A DNA stretch of 64,000 nt from Rattus norvegicus (lineage: Eukaryota; Chordata; Mammalia; Rodentia; Muridae): NCBI RefSeq assembly GCF_036323735.1, contig NC_086021.1, forward strand, positions 128,805,976-128,869,975, read 5' to 3'. Shown piece by piece: positions 1-12,680 of the stretch (position 1 is its first letter; each line of letters starts with the position of its first letter). A program made the position numbers and the translations under genes. Below the pieces are notes generated by a model. It was given only the letters and a program-made list of their open reading frames with translations, did no database searches and was not told the DNA's origin.

Positions 1-1726
1 AAAGAGCCTCCTCAGAGCCCAACTCTCCTGCTGGGGTAAGCAAACCCAGCAGACCCTGTAAAAAGTGAGGCACTGGCTCTCTCCCATCAAGATCTGTAGC
101 ATTGGTTGGGTCCACACTGGGCTGCAACTGCACCAGGGCCTGCCAGCGTGTACCCTCTAATAACAACATCAGAGAAGGCAGCCAATCAGCAGCCAGGACA
201 CAGTCAGAAGGGCCATCACGGGTACATGGGGGTCTTGTGGGGGCAGGGGGACCTCCAGGAACTAAAGCTCCCAACAACGCCTCTACAAGTCCACCCAGTA
301 CGCCTGCCTGGTGCACCAAAAAGTCCCGGGGAGTCTGCTCCTGTCCCAGGAGTGCCAGCACATCTCCCAGAAGCCCTAGCATTGGCTCCCAGTCTGGGCT
401 ACCTCTCAATGTCACGAGGAAATCATGGAGCCGAAGTGCAGGGGGCTGGAGAGGTGGGGGCTCTCCCACCGGTCCCTCCCCCATCCTCCCAAACTCGAAG
501 GAAGAAGAAATGTTGGCCAGGAATGCAGAGAACCGTGACTGGCTGAGGTAACGCTGAGGAGTGTGGTCCAGAGTGGAGATGAATGACTTCAGAAGGGAGA
601 GACCAACATCCAAAGACTGAAGCCCAACATGGGCCAAAGTCACTACAAGAAGAGAGACAAGAGATCACTAAAGGAGAAAGGCCTGAAGCCCATATTAGCT
701 TTTCCCCTAGGCACAGTTCCAGGCTGGGATCTGAAGATGGTGACCATCCTTCTTGGTACCCTACAGTGGATCTTGACCTCCTTTCTGAATCCTTATTGTC
801 ACCTGTAGCAGCAATCTCTGCCCTCTTCCTTGTCCCTTTAGCTTTTATCTAGCTGACTAACCCCGACACTATTTCTTACTCTTTATAATTTTTGAGACAA
901 GATTTCTCTATATAATCTAGGCTGGACTCAACTCTAGGCTGGACTCAACTCTCAATCCTTTGCCTCAGAGTACTGGGCACCAGCCACCAGACTCAGCTAC
1001 CCTGCGCTCTTGTTTCATTAAAGGGGAAGGCGGGCCAGTGAGATTACTAACAGGTAAAGGCATCTGTTGGCAAGCCTGGTGACCCGAGTTCAAATCCCAG
1101 GACCTATGTGGTGGTAGGAAAAAGGAGAGAATGAAATCCTGAGGTTGTCCTTGCTTCTGCCTGTGTGCCATGGTGCTTCACCGTTTGCACACACGGTTTT
1201 TAAAAGAGGGAAAATGTCTCACCCCCTCCCCTCCCCTCTCTCTCCCCACACCAGCGAGGGCTGGAGAGATAGTGATTAAGAGCAGAGTCTGCTCTTTCAG
1301 AAATACTGAGTTCAATCCCCAACAACTACATGGTGTCTCACAACTATCTGTAATAGAATCCAGTGTCTTCCTCAGGCTTGCAGATATCTACATGCAGATA
1401 GAATGTTCATATACATAAAATAATAAAGAAATAAATCTTTAAAAGATGAGGGAGTTACACACACAGGTTTTTGTTAGTTTTTGTTTTTCAAGTTTGGCTG
1501 TCCTGGAACTAGCTCTGTAGACCAGGCTGGCCACTCTCAGACCCACTTGCCTCTGCCTCCCAAGGGCTGGAATTAAAGGTGTGAGCCACCACCACCCAAG
1601 TCACAAACACAGTTTTAAAGAGGGGAAAGGTTATTCTTCTTCATCTCAAGCCTACTCACTGTCCTCACCTTCCTGTGGCGGGATCGACAAGAGCAGCAGC
1701 AGTAAGGGCTGGAGGCTCAGAGCCAT
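1..1726 (-). CDS. Strc: Strc (stereocilin), 5' two coding exons, partial
   Basis: Stereocilin is a large secreted or surface protein of inner-ear hair cells. It forms the links and crowns that join stereocilia to each other and to the tectorial membrane. Coding exon 1 is 1669-1726: start codon at 1726-1724, then a leucine-rich signal peptide beginning MALSLQPLLLLLL, and donor GTGAGG after 19 codons plus one base. Exon 2 begins at 642 after a TTGTAG acceptor. It restores the phase (G|TG = Val), reads TLAHVGLQSLDVG, and stays open to base 1. Further stretches recognised include FLANISSSFE, GEPPPLQPPALRLHDF and LVHQAGVLGGLVEALLGAL, all close to mammalian stereocilin residues 20-235. The intron is 643-1668 and contains a B2-like and a B1-like SINE. 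Only about 12% of the roughly 1,800-residue protein is present; the rest lies left of the window. No frameshift or stop is seen, unlike the human STRCP1 pseudogene. I see no TATA box upstream of the ATG. Confidence -1.
1258..1446 (+). repeat. Old B2-type SINE in Strc intron 1
   Basis: It begins with the B2 A-box region (GGCTGGAGAGAT) and continues through the ACTACATGGTGTCTCACAAC block to an AATAAAGAAATAAATC tail. It is diverged from young B2 copies, and the family call rests on motif similarity only. Confidence -1.
1478..1606 (-). repeat. B1-type SINE, inverted, in Strc intron 1
   Basis: The plus strand shows the reverse of a 7SL-derived B1: GGCTGTCCTGGAACTAG, then ACCAGGCTGGCC, then CTGCCTCCCAAGGGCTGG and AAAGGTGTGAGCCACC. 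Short T tracts at the left mark the inverted poly(A) tail. Confidence -1.
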
Positions 1727-2707
1727 AGTTCCAGGTGCAGTCCTAGAGGTGAGTTCTGACTATTCCCACCTTGAAGGGATAGCCAGGTGAAGATGGGGCA
1801 TTGTGGGCAGCCTGGGGCTCCTCTGACACTATAGTGTGGTCTCTCGGGAAACAGTATCTGTAACTTGACATCACACTTGTCACCGGAGCCACTGAATACC
1901 TGATCCTTTGGCTTTGGGAGAAGGGTGTACTTCTGTGTGAGGGACCAATGACAGGGGATCTCAGGGCCTTCAGAGTATTACCCAAGGAGATAGCGTGAGT
2001 TAGGAGCCAGAGAGAAGTAGGCAGACTAAAAATATAATTTGGGGGTCTACAGAAAAATGTGATCCAACAGGAAGGTACAAAAGGAGTTTGAGAGGCAAAG
2101 GAGATTTGAGGAATTTGAGGAATGAACTGACAGCCATCTGTGGGCAGAGAAAAGATATTAAGATAGATGTTTCAAGGGTGGAACATTTAGGAAGAGGAGA
2201 GCTGTTACCTTAAATGCACTATCTAGAATTCCACAATATTGGTGCAGAAAGAGATGGCTCAGCAGCTAAGCGTATACACTGCTTTTGTAGGTGACCTGAG
2301 TTGGATTACAAGCACCCATGTTGGGTGGTTCAGAAGTGCCTGCAACTCCAGCTCCAGGGGAATCTGATGTCTCCTGCCTCTGTGGACATCTGAACTTATG
2401 TGCCCATGCCTACACAGAGACAATGTGAATACATGCATAAAATAGATCCTTAGAATCCTGCAATGTTAAGAAGTAGACAGGACTTCACAAACCACATAGG
2501 TAAACTCTTCAATTAACAGGTGAGGAAAGAGCCCCAGAGAGCTGTCACCTGCTGATTAGGCCGTACAGACATTGCAGTTCCCTTTTCTCTCTCAAGTTAA
2601 AACTCTCTACACATGGAATCCTATTCATAGGTTAGAAAGATTTCATTCGATATAAGCTGGTCTGTCCAGAGTTTGGTCACTTTTTTTGCATAAAAAGCTT
2701 TTGTTGC

Positions 2708-2905
2708 AGGTCTAGAGGGATGACTCAGCAGTTTAGAACAGTGACTATTGCTCTTTCAAACCCAGAGGACAGGGGTTTGATTCCCAGCATTCATATGGCT
2801 GCCCACAACCATCTCTAATTCCATTTCAGGGGATCTGACCTCCTCTTCTGGTCTCTGAGGGAACCAGGCATGCACATGGTGCACAGATATCCATGCAGTC
2901 GAGTC
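2708..2905 (+). repeat. Old B2-type SINE
   Basis: It has a diverged B2 body (AGAGGGATGACTCAGCAG, then CCCAGAGGACAGGGGTTTGATTCCCAGC, then GGCTGCCCACAACC). No young tail or clear target-site duplication is visible. Confidence -1.
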
Positions 2906-2939
2906 ACTCATCATCATCATCCTCGCCGTCATTATCATA

Positions 2940-3085
2940 TCATTGAGACAGGATCTCCCCATGTAGCACTGGCTGCCCTGGAATTGTCTATGTAGATTAG
3001 GCTGGCCTTGAACTCACAGAGCTTTGCCTGCCTCTGCCTCCTGAGCCCTGGTATTAAAGGAGCACACCACTACATGTAATACATT
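2940..3085 (-). repeat. B1-type SINE, inverted
   Basis: Reverse-orientation B1 motifs: ATTGAGACAGGATCTC, GGCTGCCCTGGAATTG, AGGCTGGCCTTGAACTCA, CTGCCTCTGCCTCCTGAG and ATTAAAGGAGCACACCAC. Confidence -1.
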
Positions 3086-3111
3086 TTTTAATTAAAAAAA
3101 AAAAAACAAAA

Positions 3112-3240
3112 TCAAGCCTTTAATATCAGCACTTGGGAGGTATAGGCAGGTGGATCACTGCATTTGAGGTCAGCCTGGTTTACAGAGTGAGTTTCAGGAC
3201 AGCCAGGGCAACACAGAGAAACCCTGTCTCAAGCAAACAA
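3112..3240 (+). repeat. B1-type SINE
   Basis: Plus-strand B1 motifs run from CTTTAATATCAGCACTTGG through AGGTCAGCCTGGTTTACAG and AGGACAGCCAGGGCAACAC to AACCCTGTCTCAAGC. A (CAAA)n-rich tail follows, and a second, more diverged B1 lies immediately downstream at about 3273-3400. Confidence -1.
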
Positions 3241-3734
3241 ACAAAACCAACCAACCAACTAAACAAACAAATGGTAGCACAGGCTTTTAATTCCAGCACT
3301 CAAGAGACAGAGGCAGGATGATCTCTGTGAGTTTGAGTCCAGCCTTGTCTATGTAACAAGTTCTGAGCTAGCTGGGGTTACATAATGAAACCATCTCAAA
3401 AAATCAAAATATACATATGCCCTATATTGTTCCCACAGCCGGAGCCTGGATTCTCTGCCCAGATACTTTGGTGTAGGTTTTTACAAGATGATTGGTAAGT
3501 TCCTAATATGGAAACTTTGTGAACACTATTTCCAGAAGTTCAGTCAAGTGGCTATCAGTCTTGACAATAGCATCATAGGGGGCTTGAAGTTCCCTAGGGT
3601 AGTGCAGACCCTGGTCAAAACACTTCAATAGTTAATCCTTGCCGACAGCAGCTTCTTGGCCATGAGAACTGATGCTGTCTCTGGGGGTTGGAAGAGGTTG
3701 CCTTAGCTATCCTTCTGGGTCACTGCCTACACTT

Positions 3735-4135
3735 CAACAAGGATGAACTGTGCTAGTTTTTGTCAACTTGACAACCTGGGCATACCTGGGAAGAAAGGAT
3801 CTCAACTAAGTAACTGCCTCTATTCCATTGTTCAGTGGGCATTTCTGTGGGGCATTTTCTTGGTTAATGAGATATGGGAGGGCCCAAACCACTGTGAGTG
3901 GTACTACTCCTGGACAGGTGGTCCTGGGTAGTTCTTATAAGCAGTCTGAGCAAGCCATGGGAAATCGTTAGTAAGCAGCACTCTTCCCTGGGTCTGCTTT
4001 AGTTCCTGCCTCCAGTCTTGTGAACTGACTTCCTTTGAGTGAGGACGGTAAGCTGCAAGAGAAAACAACCCTTTAACTCCTCAAGTTGGGTCTGGTCAGT
4101 GTTTTATTAGCAATAGAAAATGAAATTAGGACAGC
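3735..4135 (+). repeat. Rodent medium-reiteration repeat, family not named
   Basis: The stretch resembles a common rodent dispersed repeat: it begins near GTGCTAGTTTTTGTCAACTT, contains GGGGCATTTTCTTGGTTAATG and GGTGGTCCTGGGTAGTTCTTA, and ends at AGCAATAGAAAATGAAATTAG. I recognise the consensus but cannot assign the Repbase name with confidence. Confidence -1.
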
Positions 4136-4983
4136 AGCATAGAATGGGAGCACCCTGACACTGTGATAAGACAGGCTGGGACTTGCTGGTCTTGTTCCCT
4201 CACCAGGCTTCTTAACACACAGAGAAAGTGGATAGTTTAGTCAAGGAGAAACCCCTCAATGGCAGAGAGTCTGAAACATAAGATGCCCAGGCGGATATAA
4301 CTGTGGTAGAGCCCAATGGCCACAAATGTCTTGACCCAAGTCTGTTAACTAGGGTGAGCTGACTTTTGTGCCAGCATGGTCTTCAAAACCTCACCTTTGA
4401 GGAATCCTGCAGGAAAAAGATAATCATTTCAGACACCTTGGTGGACAGGGGGTAACATACACACTTTCTCCAGAAACCTGAAGAGTTGCTCTTCACGTGA
4501 TTGACCAGTTCAGCTTGGTGAGAGAATTACTTGTCTTCTGCCTTGCCCCTGTGAGCTCTAGAGCATTAGAGCCAGTCCTGGCCTCAGTGCTATGTTTCCA
4601 GGCAACTACCTCTAACCTCTGCAGACACCACTGCAGCATTCAGTGAGTGAACCCCTGGGGGCATCGGGACCTTCTGCTGCTTAGTGTAGTTTGTCATTTG
4701 GTGTTTTACCACAGAAACAGCTCCCTTACCTATTATATGTCCCCATGGGTCTTTACTTGACTCTAGTTCTAAGTAGCAATTTATAGTGAGGCTTCCCCAA
4801 ACTTTCCCCCCTGTTCTTTCCTTAAAATACTTTCCCATTCTTTTCCCTAAACCCTTGGGTAGCAAGATGGGTCAGCAGGTAAAATGTCTGCTGCCAAGAC
4901 TGATGACCTAGGTTCTATCCCCAGAATTTACATGATGGTAGGAGGGAACTAACTCTGACAAGTTGTTTTTTTTACCTCTGTGT

Positions 4984-4984
<1 letters not shown>

Positions 4985-5026
<42 letters not shown>
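4985..5026. repeat. (TG)n microsatellite
   Basis: An uninterrupted run of about 21 TG dinucleotides. Confidence -1.
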
Positions 5027-5029
<3 letters not shown>

Positions 5030-5868
5030 CTGTGAATCAGTGAGAGTAAAAGACACTATTACTGAAATTCATTACATACGTGTATGAAAATGTCACAATG
5101 AAACTCATTATTACATATAATCAATATGATAATAAAACAATCTGTATAAAACATTTTATAGACAGGGAAATTGAACCCCCAGGAAATGAAATGAGCTAAC
5201 TACTGCCTCTAGTGGGTTGAATATAGCACTGGGATTCTCCAAAGCCAGTTAAAAGTTGGGAAGTTAAACCATCTAATGCATCTTTCACCAGTATTTCCCC
5301 CTCTGCCCACCAAGGGCCCCACATCCAGTCTGAAGAGCAAAGGACAATCAGAAGATGGTGTTGATGGCCCAAGGTAGCTGCTGGTTTCAGCCCATCCTGC
5401 AATGCTCCTGAATGTCTGCCTTTGATTCTGTAACCAGTTATAATAAATCATTCCCTTTTCTGTATTCAGGATAGCAAAAACTATCAGTTTAGGTTTAAAA
5501 CCTGGTTGCATACTTACTGTTTCCTTGAAAGCTTCATAGAGGACTACTCTGCCAGGCACAGCTGCACATGTCTGCAATTCAGGGCCTGAAGCAGTGTCAT
5601 GACTGAAAGACCTTTAGAACAAATAGTCATGGTATTCCAGAATCCCAAAGGATTCCAAAATCTATGTTAAAGACCCTAATATAAAATGCAGTAGTATTTA
5701 CATTCATACATAGCTCCCTGCATACTTTAAAACCTATCTAGATTATCTATAATACTCAAAATAGAATAAATGCTATGCAAATAGTTCTTAAACTATTCAT
5801 TGTGGAATAATTACCAAAAATGTCTGCACATGTTCAGTACAGATGTAATTAAAAATTTTTGGTAGGTA

Positions 5869-6075
5869 CTGGAAAGATGGCTCAGTGGTTAAGATTACAT
5901 ACTGCCTGCCCCTCAAGTTTGCTTGCCAGCACATATGTCAGGCAGCTTACGACTACCTATAACTCCAGCTCAGGGAGATCTGATGCAGCAGCCATCTTCT
6001 AACCTCTGAATGCCTCTAGATACATATGTATAAACATGCAAACATACACATACCTAAGTAATTTTAAAAATGGGT
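5869..6075 (+). repeat. Old B2-type SINE
   Basis: B2 head ACTGGAAAGATGGCTCAGTGG, middle GCTTACGACTACCTATAACTC, and an A/T-rich tail. It is diverged, and its boundaries are approximate. Confidence -1.
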
Positions 6076-6217
6076 TCAATTCACAGTTGATTAAATATAC
6101 AGATATGAAACTCATGGATACAGTGAGTTTGCTGTATAGATTATGTTACACAGTCAGGAATGGGAGTGAGAACTCAACTCTTGTATGACAAAACCTTTCT
6201 TGGGGACACATACCACA

Positions 6218-6221
<4 letters not shown>

Positions 6222-6257
<36 letters not shown>
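6222..6257. repeat. (CA)n microsatellite
   Basis: About 18 uninterrupted AC dinucleotides, with shorter imperfect CA runs just upstream. Confidence -1.
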
Positions 6258-6258
<1 letters not shown>

Positions 6259-7502
6259 CTACTCACCCCACACAAGTAACCCACAACAGACCAAAGCATT
6301 GAAAACACCAAAGTCCAATTTGGTGAATCAGTGAGTTTTTATTGGGGTTACAGGAATATGGATGAGGGAGCAGGAATGACTGAGAGAGAGCAGTATCACC
6401 AAAACCTATCCCAGCCCATGTCCACAAAGCTGGGAACATTCTGCATAACCTACAGATAGCTCAATGGGTTGGAGAGTGTTCTTCACAGTTACCTCGGTTT
6501 GGTCTAAACATCTTCCCACCTGGTCTGGTCTGAAGTCTTCTTTATAGCTTGGCTTTCTGACTCTGAAATGTACTCTCATCTTTTATTACTAACTTGCAGG
6601 AGGAGGAGCCTAATGAATCTGGTCAGTTTCAGGGACTTCCGGAAGCTATATTGAGTTTTTTGTTTTTGTTTTTTTTTTTACCTTCCTGCTTGGGAAGTTT
6701 CCTGCAGAATGGAATGTTTCAAACCTTGGAGGAAACTGTTAGACAAAACCACCTAACTCAAAATGGGACTTAGCTTAGTAGTCCATATGATGTTGGAGTA
6801 AGCAGCTGGTAGGCAATCTTTCTGCTAAAGATGCAAACTGAGCTAAGGGTTGGAGTAAGTGTATTAGGCTGGGCGTGTTGATTATTGCTTATAGTTAAGC
6901 ACAATCCAACAAGACAAAGTTCAACCTAAAGTGATCAAAATAAACAGAACAAGCAAACTTAAGTTATAGGGTTTAGAGAAAAGGCGAAATCACGTGTCCT
7001 GCTAAAATTAATGAAATGCTTGGGGGAGGATTGGAATACTGTGATGTGGTAGTTGGGATGGATAGGCAGTCAAAGGAGTTAAGAACTGGACAAAACCTCC
7101 CACAAGGTGACCCCTGCCTGACAAGACCAAATGCCAACCTTTGTAAGTTGTAATTATTTCTCTCACTCTTGTGTTGTCTTTTTAAACTATTTTGAACTAC
7201 TTATTGCTTACTGCATAACCAAGCATTCCTCACATCCTTGCAATCCTTTGTAGTCAGATGAGTTCAGGTGATTCATTCTGCCTAGCAGATTGTACCTAAC
7301 CAATTAATTCAAGAGCCAACCAATACCTTAACAATCTCTGTCCTGTAGAGGCAAACAGAAACTGCATGTTGGGACAGCAGTGTCAGGAGACCAAAGCAAC
7401 CTGATGCTCAAAATTACCTCATGGCCTTTGTAGCTGAGCCTCATTAAATGTAAGTCACCTAGTCCTCTTTTTTTATTAGCTTTTTTTTTTAATTTTTTTT
7501 TT

Positions 7503-7680
7503 AAAGATTTATTTATTTATTATATATAAGTACACTGTAGCTGTCTTCAGATACACCAGAAGAGGGCATCAGATCTCTTTACAGATGGTTGTGAGCCACC
7601 ATGTGGTTGCTGGGAATTGAACTCATGACCTCTGGAAGAGCAGTCGGGTGCTCTTAACCGCTGAGCCATCTCTCCAGCCC
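7503..7680 (-). repeat. Young B2 SINE, inverted
   Basis: A full-length inverted B2: T-rich tail with ATTTATTTATTTAT, then GAGCCACCATGTGGTTGCTG, then GCTCTTAACCGCTGAGCCAT and CTCTCCAGCCC. Similarity to the B2 consensus is high across its length. Confidence -1.
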
Positions 7681-7869
7681 TTTTATAAGCTTTTAAAAAT
7701 TACATTTTCATTTATTTTTTGTGGGAGTGAGTGGGGTACTTGAGCCATGGTGCACAAGTGAAAGTCAAAAGACAACTTCTGGGAGTCAGTCCTCTCTTTC
7801 CGATCTGTGAGTCCCTAGGGTCAAACTCAAGCTCTGTTAGACTTAGCAGCAGGTGTGCTTCCCCACTGA

Positions 7870-8370
7870 GCCTTCTGTCTGTGGTGGTTAATCTGACAGG
7901 ATGCAGAAGCACTGAAGACGCAAGTCTCAGGGCACGTTATGTTAGGGGCAGGTCTGGATTGGGCTCCCTGAGTTGGGAAGACTCACTCTAAAGATGCTGG
8001 CACCATTCCACCCGCTAGGTTCCTGGATGCATAAAAGGGCAGACAGCAGGCTGAGCCTCAGCACTCCTCGCTCTGTGCTTCCTGGATGTGAATGCTGTGA
8101 GGCCAGCATACCTTCCCCACTGCAAACCCTTCCTCCCGTAAGTTACTTCTTAATAATTGTAGCAATCAGAAAGGTAATTCAAACTCTCCAATCAACACTG
8201 TCGCCACATTCGTGGATTGACTGAATGTCAAGTTACCACACATTAGGATGCCCTGAGAGAACTGTACCTGCAGAGCTGACCTGATGGCCTTATGTGATAT
8301 GGGAAGGCCCATCCCAAATGTGGAGGGCACCAGAGCACCTGAGAGTGTGCTGATAGGACAATTCTCCATC
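7870..8370 (+). repeat. Medium-reiteration, LTR-like rodent repeat(s)
   Basis: It contains GTGGTGGTTAATCTGACAGG, then TGGGAAGACTCACTCTAAAG, GGTTCCTGGATGCATAAAAG and CTGTGCTTCCTGGATGTGAA, a pattern repeated in many rodent loci. The part after 8220 looks like a second fragment of a related repeat. Family name uncertain. Confidence -1.
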
Positions 8371-9094
8371 ATCTACTCACTTGGTCTTTACTCTTGTCAC
8401 TGAGATGATTTACCCTGTTGCCACCACCGCCCATCTCTTTGTTGATATCAGAACCAGCAACTCCAAGCTTCCATCACTGACTGCAGAACTTTCCAGGTCT
8501 TCAGTGCCAGACTGGGAATGCTTAGGTACCTACCCTTACCTCCAATGAGAGACACCAACTGTGTGACGACTCCAACTGCTGGACATCCAGCCTCAAAGAG
8601 GAACCAACTGCTAAATGCTCAGCCTCTCAGGCATGAGACAATGTAATACTTTAACCTAAGCTGATTTAACAAATGTATATTTGATAAATTATATTTAATA
8701 AGTACAATTTAATAATTAATTTAATAAATATAATAATATAATCTCTTTTTACACCCCAGTCATTATCCCCCTCCTGCCCCTCTGACAGTTCCTCATCTCA
8801 TTCTTCCTCCCCATCTCCAAGAAGATATCTCCCCTACCCCAACCCTATCAGACCTCCCCACTCCCTGGGGCCTCAACTCTTTCAAAGGTAAGATGTATCT
8901 TCACTCACTGAGGCCAGGCCAATCAGTCCTCTGCTGTATATGCACCGAGAGTGGCTTATCAGCTGGTGTATGCTGCCTGGTTGGTGGCTCAGTGTCTAAG
9001 AGATCTCAGGGGTCCAGGTTAGTTGAGAATGCTGGTCTTCCTATAGGGTTGCCCTCCTCCTCAGCTTCTTCCAATCTTTAAAGATGGAATAAAT

Positions 9095-9097
<3 letters not shown>

Positions 9098-9152
<55 letters not shown>
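9098..9152. repeat. (TG)n microsatellite
   Basis: About 27 uninterrupted TG units, one of the longest dinucleotide runs in the window. Confidence -1.
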
Positions 9153-9153
<1 letters not shown>

Positions 9154-9553
9154 ATGAAAGGTGGTGGTGGTACCATACCTTTAATCCTAGCACTCAGGAG
9201 GGAGCTTGGGGCTGGCTCACTATCTATATGTAGGGAGTTCTAGACCAGTCAATGCTTCATAGACCTTGTCTCAAAAGGGGAGGGGAGCAATACAGCTCAG
9301 AAGGTAAACATAGGTACTTGTCACCAAGTCTGAGGACTGATTTTGATGCACAGGTCTTATTTGATAAAAAGAACTGACTCCTGTATGTTGTGGTTGAAAC
9401 AATGTAAGCAGACCAGGCAGTTTGTGCAAGACTAAAGACTAGAGTTCAGTCCCCAGAATCCACAATAGAACTGATCCAGAAAATAGTTCTTTGACCTCCA
9501 CACTGCACTGAAGCATGAATGTACATGCATACACACACACTATGGCATACATT

Positions 9554-9558
<5 letters not shown>

Positions 9559-9597
<39 letters not shown>
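9559..9597. repeat. (AAT)n microsatellite
   Basis: About 13 AAT trinucleotides following an imperfect ATTAATAATT start. Confidence -1.
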
Positions 9598-9599
<2 letters not shown>

Positions 9600-10204
9600 G
9601 ATATAAATCATACTGACTTGCTAGGCAAGATGTGCCCACTGGTGCAATAGTGGGATAGTGGGATGAAGGTTACAGAAATGAACAACTGTAGCAGGTGGTT
9701 CTGATGCTCTGATTGGGAATGAACACTGAAGGTCCTGTTCCCCAATTGGTTCTTGACCAATCAATAAAGATGCTAGTGGCCAATGGCTGGGCAAAAGAGG
9801 TGAAACTTCCAGGTTCCCACAAGCTGGCTAGCAGACGCAGAGGAGGAAAAATGATTCACCATGCTTTGGAGGGAGAAAGAAACACGAACCATGTGAGATC
9901 TTGGGTGGGGTGGCCATTGGTGACTTCCCTGACTGGGCCTGCGGTAGCAGGTGGGAGATTAGAAACACAACTAAGCTGAGGGCAGATTTAGGGTGCTGAG
10001 CTATGACTAAAGGTAACTGAGCAACTAAAGTTGAGGGCAGATTTAGAATGCTGAGCTGGGAGTGAAAAGAAGGGTACAATAGCCAAGGAAGGCTTAGAAG
10101 AGTCTGGCCACTGAGCTAAAGCCTATCAAAAATAAGTTAATGTGTGTGTGTGTGAGGGGGGCTGGTAGTGTGGGCTGCCCAGAGATTAAAGCAGAGTAGT
10201 AGAA

Positions 10205-10870
10205 ACTACACATTACGAACAACTGCTTTCTGATTGGGTATGAACCCTGCTCCACTGGAGGGAATTCATGCGTGGTACTGTAAACATGATCAAAATTCCA
10301 TGACTTGGGCGGTCATAGGCTTTAGGGCAGAATCTACTACTACTGTTTTGCTTAATGGATATGATGCCAATGCACCCTGCAAATATTGTGTTTAAACCTA
10401 TAGATTAGTGCTGTTCTGAACTCTCGCCAGAGAAGCCTTATTCTTCATTGGGCAGCAATGTAGAAACTCATAAATGGTCAAAATGCTAAGATTATGCGAC
10501 TGTTGAGTGCTCAGCATAAATGGGATATATATCCTAACACAAGGCTCAGGGGATACTGCGAAAGAGGGGGTTCAAAGGACATAGAGCCAGAAAACGGGGA
10601 AGACTTCAGAAATGCTTTCTTTTGGACTACACATAGCAGCTGCCCTGATGAACCCACTGCAGCTATGGTTACCCAGACAAGATGGATGTAAGCCTGCAAG
10701 TCAGCATTGCAACAGGCAGCACTAACTGGAATCAATGGGAAGGAAGGGAGGGAGGGAGGAGGAGTGGGAGGATGGGGAGTGTGTCCAGGAGGAGTGACAG
10801 GAAGAATTGGAGCTGAATAAGATCAAGATATATTGTATATGTGCATAACATTGTCAATAAATAAGTAAAA
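10205..10870 (+). repeat. Old rodent L1 (Lx-type) 3' region
   Basis: The stretch ends in a G/A-rich segment (GGAGGGAGGAGGAGTGGGAG) followed by AGCTGAATAAGATCAAGATA, TATTGTATATGTGCATAAC and AATAAATAAG, the usual layout of an old rodent L1 3' UTR. The upstream part (CTGATTGGGTATGAACCCTG and onward) looks like the preceding 3' sequence. No usable L1 ORF remains. The left boundary is approximate. Confidence -1.
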
Positions 10871-11221
10871 GGGGATAGCAAGATGGCTCAGCCCATAAGC
10901 GTTCCATTCCCCATGCCCAGCAGCTCACAGTCCCCTGTAACTCTACCTCTGGTCTCTGTAGACACCTGAACCCATGTGTACATACCCATGCATAGACACA
11001 TGCACATAATTAAATCTTTTTAAATCTCTAAAAAATTATTTAAAAAGGTTTTTTTTTTTGTTTTGTTTTGGTTTTTTTTGAGGCAGAGTTTCTCTGTGTA
11101 GCCAGGACTGTCTTGGAACTTGCTCTGTATTACCAGACTGGCTTAGAACTCATAGAGCTCTGCCTGGCATAAAAGGCCTGCACCATCACCACCACCACTG
11201 GCTGGTGATTTCTTTTCTTTC

Positions 11222-11335
11222 TTTCTTTCTTTTTTTTTTTTTTTTCCTTTTTCTTTTTTTCGGAGCTGGGGACCGAACCCAGGGCCTTGTGCTTGCTAGG
11301 CAAGCGCTCTACCACTGACCTAAATCCCCAACCCC
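11222..11335 (-). repeat. ID element (rat SINE), inverted
   Basis: Inverted ID with a leading T tract, then CGGAGCTGGGGACCGAACCC, CTAGGCAAGCGCTCTACCAC and CTAAATCCCCAACCCC. The internal RNA polymerase III A and B boxes are intact apart from one change near the A box (GACCTAAATC). Confidence -1.
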
Positions 11336-11740
11336 GATTTCTTTCTTTTTTAAGATAGGGTCTTCCTGTACAGCCCTGGGTGTTCTAGAACTAGCTATGT
11401 AGATCAGGCTAGACTCAAACTTAGAGAGAGAGAGATGCCTTCTGAATACAAGGATTAAAAGTATGTACTGCCGTGCCTGTCTTAAAAGTACTTTTATTTT
11501 TAAGTTAGGCCAAACTAATTGAAGATAGTTTAATCACTGAGGAGCATGAATTCAATGCTTGTGAAGGAGATGGTTGCAACAAAAGTAGGGAGGGAATTTT
11601 CTTTTAAGTAGAGTGAAAGCCATCCAAACAGAAACTTTAAAAGAGGATGCCGGTTGTGGTGGCGCACGCCGGTAGGATTTGCTGAAGGAGGCAGAGGCAG
11701 GAGGATCACGAGTTCGAGGCCAGCCTGGGCTACACATTTT

Positions 11741-11851
11741 GGGGGCTGGGGATTTAGCTCAGTGGTAGAGCGCTTACCTAGGAAGCGCAAGGCCCTGGGT
11801 TCGGTCCCCAGCTCCGAAAAAAAAGAACCAAAAAAAAAAAAAAAAAAAAAA
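11741..11851 (+). repeat. ID element
   Basis: Plus-strand ID: GGGGGCTGGGGATTTAGCTC, GTAGAGCGCTTACCTAGGAA, TTCGGTCCCCAGCTCCG, then AAAAAAAAGAACC plus a long A tail. The CTAGGAAGCG variant and the GAACC interruption in the tail recur in several copies here and mark one young ID subfamily. Confidence -1.
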
Positions 11852-12431
11852 GAGGTCATGCAGCCAAAGAAGGAGAAAAATCTCAGTGAAGTTATGTGGT
11901 TAGGACAGTTTGTGATGGCTTTGAAGCTTGTTTACTTAGCCCTTCTGGAGTCCATTCCAAGGATTATTTTCCTTCTTTTGTTCTATTTAAATAACAGAGA
12001 AATCTGTATGAGATTTGGAAAGAAGGAGTGAAGTTGTAAGTCTGGTGGTGCATGCCTGTATTCTCAGCACTTAGGAGACTGAGGCAGGAGAATCTAGAGG
12101 GCAAGCCTAGCCAGGGCTATACAGTAAGACCCTGTATCAAACACACACACACACACGCACACAAGTAGAGAAGGTCAGAAAAAGAAGGTGGGAGAAGAGG
12201 CCTCAATTGGTTCTCTTAAGAGAGGAAGAAAAACACAGAGCCACCACAACCCAGCTTCTGCTCCATTACTTCTAGCACACATTACAGGACTTAAGATTTC
12301 TATCATGGAGGCTAGGTGTGGTGGCTCATGCCTTTAATCTTGCACTCAGGAAGTAGAGACAGTAGACCCTCTGGCAGTACATAGAGAGACCCCACCTCAA
12401 AACAAAACAAAATGAAAAAAAGAATTCTAAC

Positions 12432-12612
12432 AAGACTGGAGCAGTGGCTCAGCAGTTATAACACTGGCTGCCCTTCCAGAAGACCTGGGTTCAATTCCCA
12501 GTACCTATGTGGCAGCTTACAACTGTCTGTAGCTCTAGTTCCAGAAGATCTGATGCCCTCCTCTAACCCCAAAGGAAACCTGGCTTGTACACGGACTCAT
12601 AAACATAAATAG
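12432..12612 (+). repeat. B2-type SINE
   Basis: B2 motifs ACTGGAGCAGTGGCTCAGC, CCAGAAGACCTGGGTTCAAT and ATGTGGCAGCTTACAACTG, moderately diverged. Confidence -1.
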
Positions 12613-12680
12613 TTTTAAAGACTCTCTTATGGCTTTGAGCTTGCTATTCTACCTGGAGGAAGTCTTAAAATATTTTCCTC

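Noticed and set aside
10494..10691. Overlapping open frames on both strands at about 10.5 kb
   Set aside because: They lie in an old L1 3' region with no L1 ORF remaining.
11654..12031. Open frames containing the recurring peptide [20 protein letters not shown]
   Set aside because: This peptide appears at almost every ID element in the window because it is one frame of the ID consensus. It is not a gene family.
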